From JAUMBM01 sp964645715 (lineage in GTDB: Bacteria > Bacteroidota > Bacteroidia > Chitinophagales > Saprospiraceae), in assembly GCA_964645715.1 (NCBI GenBank), contig CAZYAO010000005.1:1-64000 (forward strand): a stretch of 64,000 bases of DNA. The letters run 5' to 3'. The position numbers were made by a program, and so were the translations under genes. Under the pieces are notes generated by a model, which was given only the letters and a program-made list of their open reading frames with translations, ran no database searches and was not told the DNA's origin. Shown in pieces: positions 50,474 to 59,588 of this stretch. The first letter of the stretch is position 1, and each line of letters begins with the position of its first letter.

Positions 50474-53065
50474 ATGTCATCCAAACAGCGTATTATTCCC
50501 GTAAATATCGAGGACCAAATGAAATCGGCCTACATCGATTATTCGATGTCGGTTATTGTTTCCAGAGCTCTACCGGATGTCAGGGACGGTCTTAAACCTG
50601 TACACCGAAGGGTATTGTACGGTATGTCTGAACTGGGAGTTGCCTACAACAGAGCACACAAAAAGTCCGCACGTATCGTGGGGGAGGTGCTGGGTAAATA
50701 CCACCCGCATGGCGACTCCTCAGTCTACGATGCCATGGTGCGCATGGCACAGGACTGGTCGCTGCGCTATCCGCTGGTCGACGGACAAGGTAACTTTGGA
50801 AGTATGGACGGGGACAGCCCGGCTGCCATGCGATACACGGAGGCCAGACTGCAGCGAATCAGCGATGAGATGCTGGCAGATATCAATAAGGACACTGTTG
50901 ATTTCAGCCTCAACTTCGATGATACACTCGAAGAGCCAACCGTACTGCCTGCACGTATCCCCAATCTCCTGATCAACGGGGCTTCAGGAATTGCCGTGGG
51001 CATGGCAACCAATATGCTGCCGCATAATCTCTCTGAGGTTATTGATGGTATTGTCGCTACCATCGACAGACCGGAAATTACGGTCGATGAGCTGATGGAA
51101 TATGTCAAAGCACCGGATTTTCCCACGGGGGGGATCATTTTTGATTACCGCGGGGTAAGAGAGGCCATGGCTACCGGCAGGGGCAGGGTAGTGGTGCGGG
51201 CTAAAGCGGAAATCATCAATGATGAACGCGACAGGGAGACCATTATCATTACGGAAATCCCCTATCAGGTCAATAAGGCACAGCTGGTAGCCAAAATCGC
51301 CGAACTCGTCAATGAGAAAAAAATAGATGGTATTACCGATGTGCGGGATGAGTCTGATCGCGATGGACTCCGGGTCGTCATCGAGGTGCGTCGCGATGCC
51401 ATGGCCAACGTAATCCTCAACCAGCTGTATAAGCTTACGCCCTTACAGACAAGCTTTGGTGTCAATAATGTCGCTCTCGTCAAAGGGCGCCCAATGACGC
51501 TCAATCTTAAGGATATCATCGAAGAGTTTATTGAGTTCAGACTGGAGGTGATCGTCCGGCGTACGCGCTTCGATCTGCGCAAGGCACTCAATCGGGCACA
51601 TATTCTGGTAGGTCTGCTGATAGCACTTGATTATATAGATAAGGTCATAGATCTGATCAGGGCTTCATCGACACCCGATGATGCTCGACTAGGGCTTATG
51701 CGGGGTGCCTTTATCGATGACCTGGATGCTTTCTGGCAAAAATTCAGGCTGTTGGTTGATGAATCCCAGACGGATGATTATCGGGTGGAAGATGGTAATG
51801 TGCTGTCTGAGGATCAGGCAAAGGCTATTCTTGAAATGCGACTGCAGCGTCTTACGGGGCTTGAGCGCGACAAAATTCGGGCTGAGTATGACGAGGTACG
51901 CAGCCTGATTGACAGGCTGCGGGCTATCCTCGAGAGTGAGCAACTACGGCGCGATATTATCAAGGAGGAGCTCAGTGATATTAAGGCTCGCTATGGGGAT
52001 GCTCGCCGTACGGTCATTAGTTATTCTGAAGCGGATATCTCCATTGAGGATATGATTAAGGACGAGGAAGTCATCGTCACGATTAGTCATCTGGGGTATA
52101 TTAAGCGTACGCCTTCTACGGAGTACAGACAGCAAGGCCGGGGAGGCCGGGGAAGTCAGGGAAGCCGTACCCGCGACGAAGATTTTATCGAACACATGTT
52201 CGTGGCAAGCAATCACAATTACCTGCTGCTGTTTACTGACCAGGGTAAGTGCCACTGGTTGCGGGTATACGAGATTCCGGAAGCTTCCAAAACCTCTGGT
52301 GGGCGCGTTATCCAGAATATAATCGACATACCTAAAGAAAATAAGGTAAGGGCTTTTATTATCGTCAAGGATCTGAATGATTCCACCTTTCTGAACGAGA
52401 ACTATATCATGTTCTGTACTCGGCAGGGAATGGTGAAAAAGACCCAGGTAGAGGCTTTCAGTCGCCCGCGCGCTGCAGGTATTGCTGCAATTACCATCAA
52501 TGAGGGAGATGAGTTGTTGGAGGCTCGACTTACCAGCGGTGATACGCAGGTGTTCCTGGCTACGCATCATGGCAATGCTATTCGTTTCAATGAACGGGAC
52601 GTACGTCCTATGGGTCGCACAGCTGCGGGTGTAAGGGGAATCAGCCTGCTGGATGAGAAGGATGCCGTGGTCGGTATGGTGTGTATCGATCAGGAAAAAG
52701 ATAAGGAGGTAAGCCTGCTGGTCGTCAGTGAAAAAGGTATGGGCAAACGATCCGATCCGGAGGATTATCGACTGATAACGCGCGGTGGTAAGGGTGTGAG
52801 AACTATGCTGATTAGTGACAAGACAGGGGCTGTGGTAGCAATCAAAGCTGTCCGTGATTCTGATGATTTGATGATCACCAATCGCTCAGGTATCGTCATC
52901 AGGATGTCGGTCAGTGAAATGCGGGTGCAGGGGCGTGCAACACAAGGGGTGAGACTGATTCGATTGCAGGAGGATGATTCGATTGCTGATGTGACCGTTA
53001 TCGCCGGAGATGATAATGCCGGCAATAGTGAATCAACCGCAGCAATACATGATGAAGAGGAATAA
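50474..53065 (+). CDS. gyrA: DNA gyrase subunit A
   Basis: An 863-residue GyrA, which cuts and rejoins DNA in the A2B2 gyrase that introduces negative supercoils. The N-terminal breakage-reunion domain has MSVIVSRALPDVRDGLKPVHRR, the quinolone-determining region HPHGDSSVYDAMVRMAQ with Ser and Asp at the usual sensitive-type positions, and the catalytic Tyr in RYTEARL. The coiled tower region follows (ILEMRLQRLTGLERDKI). The C-terminal beta-pinwheel (~500-830) has the GyrA-box-like QGRGGRGSQG, which marks a gyrase rather than ParC. Repeated blade motifs include KTSGGRVIQNI and GRTAAGVRGI. The tail is short and acidic. Length is normal. Confidence 0.97.
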   Translation: MSSKQRIIPVNIEDQMKSAYIDYSMSVIVSRALPDVRDGLKPVHRRVLYGMSELGVAYNRAHKKSARIVGEVLGKYHPHGDSSVYDAMVRMAQDWSLRYPLVDGQGNFGSMDGDSPAAMRYTEARLQRISDEMLADINKDTVDFSLNFDDTLEEPTVLPARIPNLLINGASGIAVGMATNMLPHNLSEVIDGIVATIDRPEITVDELMEYVKAPDFPTGGIIFDYRGVREAMATGRGRVVVRAKAEIINDERDRETIIITEIPYQVNKAQLVAKIAELVNEKKIDGITDVRDESDRDGLRVVIEVRRDAMANVILNQLYKLTPLQTSFGVNNVALVKGRPMTLNLKDIIEEFIEFRLEVIVRRTRFDLRKALNRAHILVGLLIALDYIDKVIDLIRASSTPDDARLGLMRGAFIDDLDAFWQKFRLLVDESQTDDYRVEDGNVLSEDQAKAILEMRLQRLTGLERDKIRAEYDEVRSLIDRLRAILESEQLRRDIIKEELSDIKARYGDARRTVISYSEADISIEDMIKDEEVIVTISHLGYIKRTPSTEYRQQGRGGRGSQGSRTRDEDFIEHMFVASNHNYLLLFTDQGKCHWLRVYEIPEASKTSGGRVIQNIIDIPKENKVRAFIIVKDLNDSTFLNENYIMFCTRQGMVKKTQVEAFSRPRAAGIAAITINEGDELLEARLTSGDTQVFLATHHGNAIRFNERDVRPMGRTAAGVRGISLLDEKDAVVGMVCIDQEKDKEVSLLVVSEKGMGKRSDPEDYRLITRGGKGVRTMLISDKTGAVVAIKAVRDSDDLMITNRSGIVIRMSVSEMRVQGRATQGVRLIRLQEDDSIADVTVIAGDDNAGNSESTAAIHDEEE

Positions 53066-53180
53066 ATTTTGTTTATTTTCGCTATAAAAATACCTTTTCT
53101 CTGATTTGTTCGTTCTAGCGCCAAGGAATCCGTTTAACCTGTCAAATTTCTGATTTGTCTAATTATCAATTCTTCTAGTT

Positions 53181-54500
53181 ATGAAAAATTTTCTCTTCTT
53201 GCTGGCCTTCGTTCTACTCGCCGGCTATGCCCAGGCGCAAGACGGTGAGAGGGCATTGCGGAAGGCAGGCAGCGCGCTCAGTGCCTATAACATTGATCCT
53301 TCGAACAACCTTTCCAAGTTGCACGAGGCTGTTCAGGAAATCAAACTCGCTATGGATGATGCCACCATCGCTGCTACTGTCAAGGCATGGCAGACTCAGG
53401 GGGACATTTATTTCGAGATTTCAAACCAGATTGTCAATATCAAGCAGCTCAATTTCGGAAAGATAGAAGACCTGCCACAGGTCAACAATCCTGGCTTGGT
53501 TGCCTATGAGTCGTACATGCGCGCGTTGCAACTGGCTACTAAAAAGTTTGAGTCTAAGTCGGCACTCAACGGCCTCCGCCAACTGCAGTCAAATTTGTAC
53601 AACTTGGGTATTATGGCGTATGAAAATGGTGACTACGCCTCTGCTTTCTCAGACTTTGAAGCGGTGCTGAATGCACACAAAACGCTGAAAGATAACGGCG
53701 AGGAGAGCTCGCTGGATGAGACCAATGTCTACAATGATCAGTTGTATATCACAGGTCTCGCGGCGCTGAATGCTCAGGAAATGCCCAAGGCAAAGCCTTA
53801 CTTTTTGAAACTTTATGAACTGAAGACAGACAAGCCCGCAGTTTATGAAGCTTTGTATACGATCACTGCCGCAGAGAATGTCGATGAGGCTTATACGTAT
53901 CTGGATGCGGGGCGCAAGCTGTATCCTGACGATGTTTCATTGCTTTTTGCTGAGATCAACCACTTCCTTCGTATCAATAAACTGGATGAACTAATCAGCA
54001 AACTCGAGGCAGCTATCGCTAAGGAACCTAAGAACGTGTCTCTCTATTCTACGCTCGGTAGTGTTTATGATAATCTGTACCAGCGGGAGGCTCAGGCAGG
54101 CAACAAAGCTCAGGCAGATGCCTTCCTTAGTTCTGCGCTGGATTATTACCAGAGGGCACTCGCAATTGATCCCAACTTCTTCGACGCAATCTATAGTATC
54201 GGTGCTGTTTATTTCAACAGGGCTGCATCATTAATCAATGAGCAGAAAAATCTTGGATTGAGTGCTGCTGAACAAAAGCGTTACGAAGCTCTTCAGACGG
54301 AGATCACGGCCGAGTTCGAAAAAGCACTTCCATACTTCAAGAAATGCGAAGGTATGAATCCCAACGATCTCAATACGCTCATCGCTCTCAAGGAGATATT
54401 TGTTCGTGTCAACGATCCGGTGACTTCCAATGTCTTCAAGGGTCGTCTCGAAAAGGTACAGGCAGGTGGTACCAACGAAGCGCCTTACTTCAAAAACTAA
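53181..54500 (+). CDS. Periplasmic tetratricopeptide-repeat protein
   Basis: A 439-residue protein with signal peptide MKNFLFLLAFVLLAGYAQAQ and then continuous helical TPR-type repeats: NLYNLGIMAYENGDYASAFSDFEAVL, YITGLAALNAQEMPKAKPYFLKLYEL, LYSTLGSVYDNLYQ..ALDYYQRALAIDPNFFDAIYSIGAVYFN, and a final YFKKCEGMNPNDLNTLIALKEIF. It is probably a soluble periplasmic scaffold. It starts 115 nt after gyrA; proteins of this kind following gyrA occur in other Bacteroidota as I recall. Partner unknown. Confidence 0.85.
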   Translation: MKNFLFLLAFVLLAGYAQAQDGERALRKAGSALSAYNIDPSNNLSKLHEAVQEIKLAMDDATIAATVKAWQTQGDIYFEISNQIVNIKQLNFGKIEDLPQVNNPGLVAYESYMRALQLATKKFESKSALNGLRQLQSNLYNLGIMAYENGDYASAFSDFEAVLNAHKTLKDNGEESSLDETNVYNDQLYITGLAALNAQEMPKAKPYFLKLYELKTDKPAVYEALYTITAAENVDEAYTYLDAGRKLYPDDVSLLFAEINHFLRINKLDELISKLEAAIAKEPKNVSLYSTLGSVYDNLYQREAQAGNKAQADAFLSSALDYYQRALAIDPNFFDAIYSIGAVYFNRAASLINEQKNLGLSAAEQKRYEALQTEITAEFEKALPYFKKCEGMNPNDLNTLIALKEIFVRVNDPVTSNVFKGRLEKVQAGGTNEAPYFKN

Positions 54501-54699
54501 GTAGTCAGGCTCTTTTTCACAGGCACAGACTCCATGTTGTGGGGCCTGTGCCTGTGGTTTATAAGCTGACGATTAAAGATATTCGCTGATTTTGGTCATT
54601 GAATAAATTTTTTTTATCGTCTCTTATCGACCTGATTAAATGAGCCAACAATAGTGTATACCCCAATCATTTATCACCAAAAGCAATCAAAAAGACTTT

Positions 54700-55590
54700 A
54701 TGAAGCAGATTAGCGTTATCGGTGCGGGTACGATGGGCAACGGCATTGCGCATGTGTTCGCACAGCACGGGTTTTCTGTCACACTGATTGACATTTCTCA
54801 GCCTGCACTGGACAAGGCAGTGGCTACCATCACAGCCAACCTGGATCGTATGTGCAAGAAAGAGATAATCACAGAGGAGGTGAAGATGCAGACGCTGGCC
54901 AATATCGCAACCAATACTAGCATAGCTGAGGGTGTGAAAATGGCTGATCTGGTAGTAGAAGCTGCCACGGAGCGTACGGAGCTTAAATTGGAAATATTCA
55001 GGCAAATGGATGAGGCTGCTCCGGCAGCAGCTATCTTGGCGACCAATACTTCTTCTATTTCAATTACACAGATCGCTGCGGCAACTCAGCGTCCCGGGCA
55101 GGTGATCGGTATGCATTTTATGAATCCGGTGCCCGTGATGAAGCTGGTGGAAGTCATCCGGGGATACGCAACTACTGATGCGGTGACACAGACAGTGATG
55201 GATCTTTCCCGTGTGTTGGGTAAATCACCGGTAGAGGTAAATGATTATCCTGGCTTTGTAGCCAATCGGATATTGATGCCTATGATCAACGAGGCTGTTT
55301 ACACGCTTTTCGAGGGAGTCGCTGGTGTCGATGAGATTGATACGGTCATGAAACTCGGTATGGCTCATCCCATGGGACCCCTCCAGCTTGCAGATTTTAT
55401 CGGGCTGGATGTCTGTCTGTCCATATTGCAGGTACTACAGGATGGCTTTGGGCAGCCCAAGTATGCTCCTTGCCCACTACTGGTCAATATGGTACGTGCC
55501 GGAAGGCTGGGTGTAAAAAGCGGAGAAGGTTTTTACAAATATACGCCGGGCAGTAAATCACTGCAGGTCGCTGATCGGTTTGCCCGCTAG
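54700..55590 (+). CDS. 3-hydroxybutyryl-CoA dehydrogenase
   Basis: A 296-residue NAD(P)-dependent dehydrogenase interconverting 3-hydroxybutyryl-CoA and acetoacetyl-CoA. The N-terminal Rossmann motif is ISVIGAGTMGNGIAHVFAQHG. The family segments ATNTSSISITQIAAATQRPGQVIGMHFMNPVPVMKLVEVIRG (catalytic His in MHFMNP) and VEVNDYPGFVANRILMPMINEA follow, then the C-terminal helical domain with MGPLQLADFIGLDVCLSI and KSGEGFYKYTPG. It works in fatty-acid or branched-chain oxidation, which would feed the electron transfer flavoprotein encoded at 9088-10811. It stands alone with a hairpin behind it. Confidence 0.94.
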   Translation: MKQISVIGAGTMGNGIAHVFAQHGFSVTLIDISQPALDKAVATITANLDRMCKKEIITEEVKMQTLANIATNTSIAEGVKMADLVVEAATERTELKLEIFRQMDEAAPAAAILATNTSSISITQIAAATQRPGQVIGMHFMNPVPVMKLVEVIRGYATTDAVTQTVMDLSRVLGKSPVEVNDYPGFVANRILMPMINEAVYTLFEGVAGVDEIDTVMKLGMAHPMGPLQLADFIGLDVCLSILQVLQDGFGQPKYAPCPLLVNMVRAGRLGVKSGEGFYKYTPGSKSLQVADRFAR

Positions 55591-55602
55591 CAGGGCTGTC
55601 GA

Positions 55603-55649
55603 TTTCCTTTCATTGGCGGGTTGCTGTCAGCTGCGCCAATGAAAGGAAA
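55603..55649. terminator. 16-bp perfect hairpin between convergent genes
   Basis: TTTCCTTTCATTGGCG (55603-55618) pairs with CGCCAATGAAAGGAAA (55634-55649), loop 15 nt, ending in A or T runs on both sides. Confidence 0.75.
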
Positions 55650-55663
55650 AACCGGCTGGCAGT

Positions 55664-56077
55664 CTAATCTTCATCGTCCCAGTCATAGAAATCCGGACCG
55701 GTCTTGAAGTCATCAATCTCCCGCCTTTCCTTTTTCGTCGGGCGACCACTGCCTCTTTCGCGAAACTCACCTCCCGACTTCCCGACAAACCAGTCTTTGT
55801 ATTTGTTGAGTTCTTCTGCAGGTGTGAGGTCGGTATAGCACGCTTGGGCTATGATTGCACCAACCCGTTTTTCGATGGGGTTGATGACTTCAAACATAAA
55901 CTGGAAGCCATTCTTTTGTACAGCGATGCGATCTCCCGCCTGGACGAGTTGAGATGCTTTCACCAATGCATTATTGACTTTTACCTTGCCGGCTTTTATG
56001 GTATCGGTCGCTATTGTGCGGGACTTAAAGATACGCACACTCCACAACCATTTATCGACGCGTACTTTCTGGGACAC
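55664..56077 (-). CDS. S4-domain RNA-binding protein, Hsp15-like
   Basis: A 137-residue protein with an S4 RNA-binding domain at ~1-65 (RVDKWLWSVRIFKSRTIATDTIKAGKVKVN, then ASQLVQAGDRIAV), as in Hsp15/HslR, which recycles stalled 50S subunits carrying peptidyl-tRNA. The C-terminal part is charged and probably disordered (GEFRERGSGRPTKKERREIDDF). Length fits the Hsp15 family. It is the last gene of a minus-strand series after PPK2, 105 nt downstream. Confidence 0.88.
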   Translation of the reverse strand: MSQKVRVDKWLWSVRIFKSRTIATDTIKAGKVKVNNALVKASQLVQAGDRIAVQKNGFQFMFEVINPIEKRVGAIIAQACYTDLTPAEELNKYKDWFVGKSGGEFRERGSGRPTKKERREIDDFKTGPDFYDWDDED

Positions 56078-56182
56078 CTGAGTTGTATTTTATGGCTTTG
56101 TATTTTGGGCAATCGCAATGTGCTGGGACAATAAGAGAGGCTGTAGGCTGGTGAATTTAGCAACTACAATTTTCGAGAAATC

Positions 56183-56935
56183 CTACTTTTTACTCCCTTC
56201 AGGCTGCAGACGAGGATAGTCGAGCTGCATTTTTTCCAGGGCTTCGAGCACGATGCCAGAGATTAGATAGTCGCGGTACCATCGCTGGTCTACCGGAATA
56301 ATATGCCAGGGAATATGGCTGTTGCTGATGGCATAGTCGTACGCGTTCATATAGGCATCCCACAACTCTCTTTCTTTCCAGTCATTGGGGTTATGCTTCC
56401 ACTGCTTAGTGGGATCATCGATGCGCTGCTGTAACTCTACAGCCTGTTGCTCGTAGGAAATATGCAGAAAAAATTTCAGTATGGTCGTATTGTTATCATC
56501 CCTAAGTGTTTCTTCAAAGGTATTGATGGCCTTCATGCGCTGCTGTACGCGCTCATCATCAATCCAGTTGTGAACCCGCTGGATGACGATATCCTCATAA
56601 TGAGAACGATTGAACAGCGCAATTTCCCCTTTAGCAGGTAGTTGCCGGTAGATCCTCCAGAGAAAATCATGCGCGAGCTCCTCTTCGGTTGGCCGTTTAA
56701 AGCTGTAGGAGCGCAGACCGTAAGGGGCACACAGCCCAAACACATTTTTGGCAGCGCCATCCTTCCCACTTCCATCCATGCCCTGAAATACGATAAGCAT
56801 GCTGTGCTGCCGACTGGCAACAAAGATATCGTGGAGATCCCTTATACGTTCGACCCTTGCGTTGGTGATTTTTTTGGCCTCTCCCTTGCTGATAGTATCA
56901 GCAGCGGTTGTGGCGTACTCGCGCAAATGTTGCAT
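56183..56935 (-). CDS. ppk2: Polyphosphate kinase 2 family protein
   Basis: A 250-residue single-domain PPK2, which uses polyphosphate to phosphorylate nucleotides. Walker A is FQGMDGSGKDGAAKN (~49-63), the following lid segment is FKRPTEEELAHDFLWR, and Walker B is ALFNRSHYEDIVIQRV, all typical. A C-terminal WHIIPVDQRWYRDYLI closes the kinase fold. The NRSHYED variant reminds me of class III enzymes such as the Cytophaga one that can phosphorylate both AMP and ADP, but class cannot be settled by eye. It starts 19 nt after the DUF58 gene stop, so the two are co-transcribed. Confidence 0.9.
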   Translation of the reverse strand: MQHLREYATTAADTISKGEAKKITNARVERIRDLHDIFVASRQHSMLIVFQGMDGSGKDGAAKNVFGLCAPYGLRSYSFKRPTEEELAHDFLWRIYRQLPAKGEIALFNRSHYEDIVIQRVHNWIDDERVQQRMKAINTFEETLRDDNNTTILKFFLHISYEQQAVELQQRIDDPTKQWKHNPNDWKERELWDAYMNAYDYAISNSHIPWHIIPVDQRWYRDYLISGIVLEALEKMQLDYPRLQPEGSKK

Positions 56936-56954
56936 GTGGATGAGTGCTGGTATT

Positions 56955-57890
56955 TTATATGTACATTTTGCTACGCTTCAGCAAATACTGCTGAAGGATA
57001 TTTTTGAATCCTTTCTGTATATCAGCTTCAACGTAGTCAATTTTATATTGCAGACAACGCATACGCAACGCATTGATATAGTCGCCTACCTGTTGGGTAT
57101 AAAACTCTTTGACCTGATTGGGCTGTAATTTCAACTGCTCACCTGTTTCCATGTCGACAAACAAGTAAGGCCTATTGTCATAGTCAAAGTCAATTTCTTT
57201 TGACCTGTCTACTGTATGAAACAACACTACTTCATGCTTATTGTATTTCAGGTGCTGCAGCGCAGAGAACAACTGATCCATGTGCTCACTGTCATCAAAC
57301 ATATCACTGAAAATCATGACGAGTGACCTTCTGTGGATGCTTTCAGCAATTTCATGTAAGGCCTTGGCTGCCTGGGTGCGCGGAGTAGCTGGTGGCTGAC
57401 TGATCATTTTTTCCAGATGCGTCAGCAGCAGCCGATAATGCGTGGTACTAGATTTGGCAGGGGTATGGGTGGTGATGTTTTCATTAAAAATACTCAGCCC
57501 GAAGGCATCTCGCTGTCGTTGAAGCAGGTTCATGAGCGAGGCCGCTGCCAGTGCAGAGAAGCGAATTTTATTGATGTATTCTGCAGAGTTGTTGGTTACC
57601 TCCGGGAAAAACATAGACCCGGAAGCATCGATGACCAACTGACAACGAAGATTCGTTTCTTCTTCATAGCGTTTGGTGAAAAGTTTTTCGGTGCGGGCAT
57701 ATACCTTCCAGTCAATATTGCGGGTAGACTCACCTTGGTTGTAGAGCCTGTGCTCAGCAAATTCTACAGAAAACCCGTGGAAAGGGCTCTTGTGAAGGCC
57801 TATGATAAATCCTTCGACAACTTGGCGAGCGAGCAGCTCCAACTGCCCCATTTCTCTGACCTGCTTGCTGTCCAATTCGTATGTCTTCAT
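56955..57890 (-). CDS. DUF58 domain protein
   Basis: A 311-residue DUF58 protein with a von Willebrand factor A-like core. The family signature FSVEFAEHRLYNQGESTRNIDWKVYART is followed by LFTKRYEEETNLRCQLVIDASGSM, where DASGS is the MIDAS motif that holds a metal. No membrane segment. DUF58 proteins usually sit with a MoxR AAA ATPase and BatA/B-type VWA proteins; none is adjacent here, so the partner is missing or elsewhere. The start ATG at 57890 (MKTYELDSKQVREMGQLELLAR) is chosen over an in-frame start at 57998, which would include hairpin sequence. Confidence 0.9.
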   Translation of the reverse strand: MKTYELDSKQVREMGQLELLARQVVEGFIIGLHKSPFHGFSVEFAEHRLYNQGESTRNIDWKVYARTEKLFTKRYEEETNLRCQLVIDASGSMFFPEVTNNSAEYINKIRFSALAAASLMNLLQRQRDAFGLSIFNENITTHTPAKSSTTHYRLLLTHLEKMISQPPATPRTQAAKALHEIAESIHRRSLVMIFSDMFDDSEHMDQLFSALQHLKYNKHEVVLFHTVDRSKEIDFDYDNRPYLFVDMETGEQLKLQPNQVKEFYTQQVGDYINALRMRCLQYKIDYVEADIQKGFKNILQQYLLKRSKMYI

Positions 57891-57954
57891 ATATTCCCCT
57901 GTCCTGTTTTCTGCGGCTTTTTGCCGCTTTGCGGCAAAATAAACACTTATTTGA

Positions 57955-57990
57955 AAAACTCTCTGGCGGCGACAGCCGCCAGAGAGTTTT
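57955..57990. terminator. 16-bp perfect hairpin between trxA and the DUF58 gene
   Basis: Arms 57955-57970 and 57975-57990, loop GACA, AAAA/TTTT outer ends. It separates thioredoxin from the next gene on the minus strand. Confidence 0.75.
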
Positions 57991-58001
57991 CGATACAATC
58001 T

Positions 58002-58031
58002 CTTTTTTGATTTTCAAAAAAATCAAAAAAG
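58002..58031 (-). terminator. A/T-rich hairpin 3' of trxA
   Basis: CTTTTTTGATTTT (58002-58014) pairs with AAAATCAAAAAAG (58019-58031), just downstream of the trxA stop on the minus strand. Confidence 0.5.
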
Positions 58032-58054
58032 TATGTGAACACCAAATTTATGTG

Positions 58055-58372
58055 TTAGAGCAAAGCTTCAATTTTATTGATAAAATTTTGCTTCGTGGTT
58101 ACGCCTACCTGCTTGTCAACTATCTTGCCGTCCTTGAGAAACAGTACAGTCGGGATGTTGCGGATACCGTATTTCATAGACACTTCCGGATTGGAGTCGA
58201 CATCTACTTTGCCTACGACTACCTTACCTGCATACTCATGGTGAAGCTCCTCGATGATCGGACCGATCATGCGGCAAGGGCCACACCACTCTGCCCAGAA
58301 ATCAATGACAGCTACACCATTGATATCGACCGCCATTTCTTTGAAATTCTTGTCGGTTAGTTCCAAAGCCAT
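58055..58372 (-). CDS. trxA: Thioredoxin
   Basis: A 105-residue thioredoxin, the cytoplasmic disulfide reductase. It has the active site WCGPCR in VIDFWAEWCGPCRMIGPIIEE, the buried Asp in the preceding VIDFWAE, and the cis-Pro in RNIPTVLFLKDG. Length is normal. It is the first gene of a minus-strand series, separated from DUF58 by two hairpins, and is divergent from the DUF3810 gene. Confidence 0.96.
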   Translation of the reverse strand: MALELTDKNFKEMAVDINGVAVIDFWAEWCGPCRMIGPIIEELHHEYAGKVVVGKVDVDSNPEVSMKYGIRNIPTVLFLKDGKIVDKQVGVTTKQNFINKIEALL

Positions 58373-58465
58373 ACTACGTTGTTATTTTTGTGTTATCCGA
58401 AATTATTTCTCTCCAATAACATTTTGTCCACTAAAACAGTTTCAAATATAAAGTAGAAAGATTGT

Positions 58466-59572
58466 ATGCTGAACAGGGTTGTGGGAATTTTTACAAAACA
58501 TTGGCTGGTATCTGTATGGGTATTGGTAGCAGTGATTTCTGTACTTATACGTATGTGGATGCCTGCCTTGTGGATAGAGACTTATTATAGCCGATGGATA
58601 TATCCGTTTGTTCGGGTTATGGTAGCAGACCTGAGCCGACTCGTCCCTTTTGCCTTGGTGTATGTGGTGGTTCCGCTATTCTTAGTTTTGCTGGTCTATG
58701 CAGGTTGGCGCTCCTGGCGCTCGGAGCAATATTGGCAGGGCAAGCTTCGGGCCATGTTGTTTTTGGGGATTGGCAGCCTGAGTTTTTTGGTGGCGGGCTT
58801 CCTTTGGAGCTGGGGGTTCAACTACGGCCGGGTTTCTGTGACAGATCAACTCGCCATTGAAGAGATAGATTTTTCACTCGATTCACTCGAAATGGCACTT
58901 GGCAGGGAAACGGAGGCGATCGTTCAGTTACGGGTACAGCTGCCATTTGATATAGGTGACAGCATCCCGCTTTCGGCCGCTTCGATGCCAGTCGCTACCG
59001 AAGAACTGCTGATTGCAGGTCTGGAAAAGGTTCTCTCTCGCCTGCATTACCCTGTGCAGGGGAGCGTCAGAGCAAAAAAATTACATCCTCCCGGCATATT
59101 GCTCAGATTTAGTACCATGGGTGTTTTTTTTCCTTTTAGCGGAGAAGGGCATTACGATGCAGGTCTGAGTCACTTGTTGCAGCCGGAGGTCATCGCTCAC
59201 GAACTGGCACATGGTTATGGATTCGGAGACGAAGGCGAATGTAATTTTTGGGCGTATCTGGCCTGCATGGAGTCCGGTCATCCATGGATTCAATATGCAG
59301 GCAGGTTGGTCTATTGGCGCACGTTGGCCTTGCAATATAAACAGGCTAAGCCCGATGCTTATCAGGTATTTCGGGCAACACTGCCCCCGGGTATACTAGC
59401 TGACAACGATGCCATCAATGCCAATTTACTCGCTTTTAGACGAATTATGCCCGAATTGAGGCACAGTGCTTACGACGCTTATTTGCGGCTTCAGGGGATA
59501 GGCGAGGGCATAGAAAATTACGACAAGGTGGTGCTGCTGGTAGAGTCCTGGAGACGAAAAACAGCACTGTAA
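58466..59572 (+). CDS. DUF3810 membrane protein with HExxH metallopeptidase motif
   Basis: A 368-residue protein with three N-terminal transmembrane helices (~14-33, ~55-80, ~96-116) and an extracytoplasmic part. That part carries HELAHGYGFGDEGECNFWAYL: His245, Glu246, His249 and probably Glu258 form a gluzincin-type zinc site. DUF3810 proteins share this layout. Substrate unknown; cell-envelope protein quality control or peptidoglycan-related activity are both possible. It is followed at 16 nt by the convergent LytTR regulator gene, leaving almost no room for a terminator. Confidence 0.88.
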   Translation: MLNRVVGIFTKHWLVSVWVLVAVISVLIRMWMPALWIETYYSRWIYPFVRVMVADLSRLVPFALVYVVVPLFLVLLVYAGWRSWRSEQYWQGKLRAMLFLGIGSLSFLVAGFLWSWGFNYGRVSVTDQLAIEEIDFSLDSLEMALGRETEAIVQLRVQLPFDIGDSIPLSAASMPVATEELLIAGLEKVLSRLHYPVQGSVRAKKLHPPGILLRFSTMGVFFPFSGEGHYDAGLSHLLQPEVIAHELAHGYGFGDEGECNFWAYLACMESGHPWIQYAGRLVYWRTLALQYKQAKPDAYQVFRATLPPGILADNDAINANLLAFRRIMPELRHSAYDAYLRLQGIGEGIENYDKVVLLVESWRRKTAL

Positions 59573-59588
59573 AAGAGTGCTAATCTTA

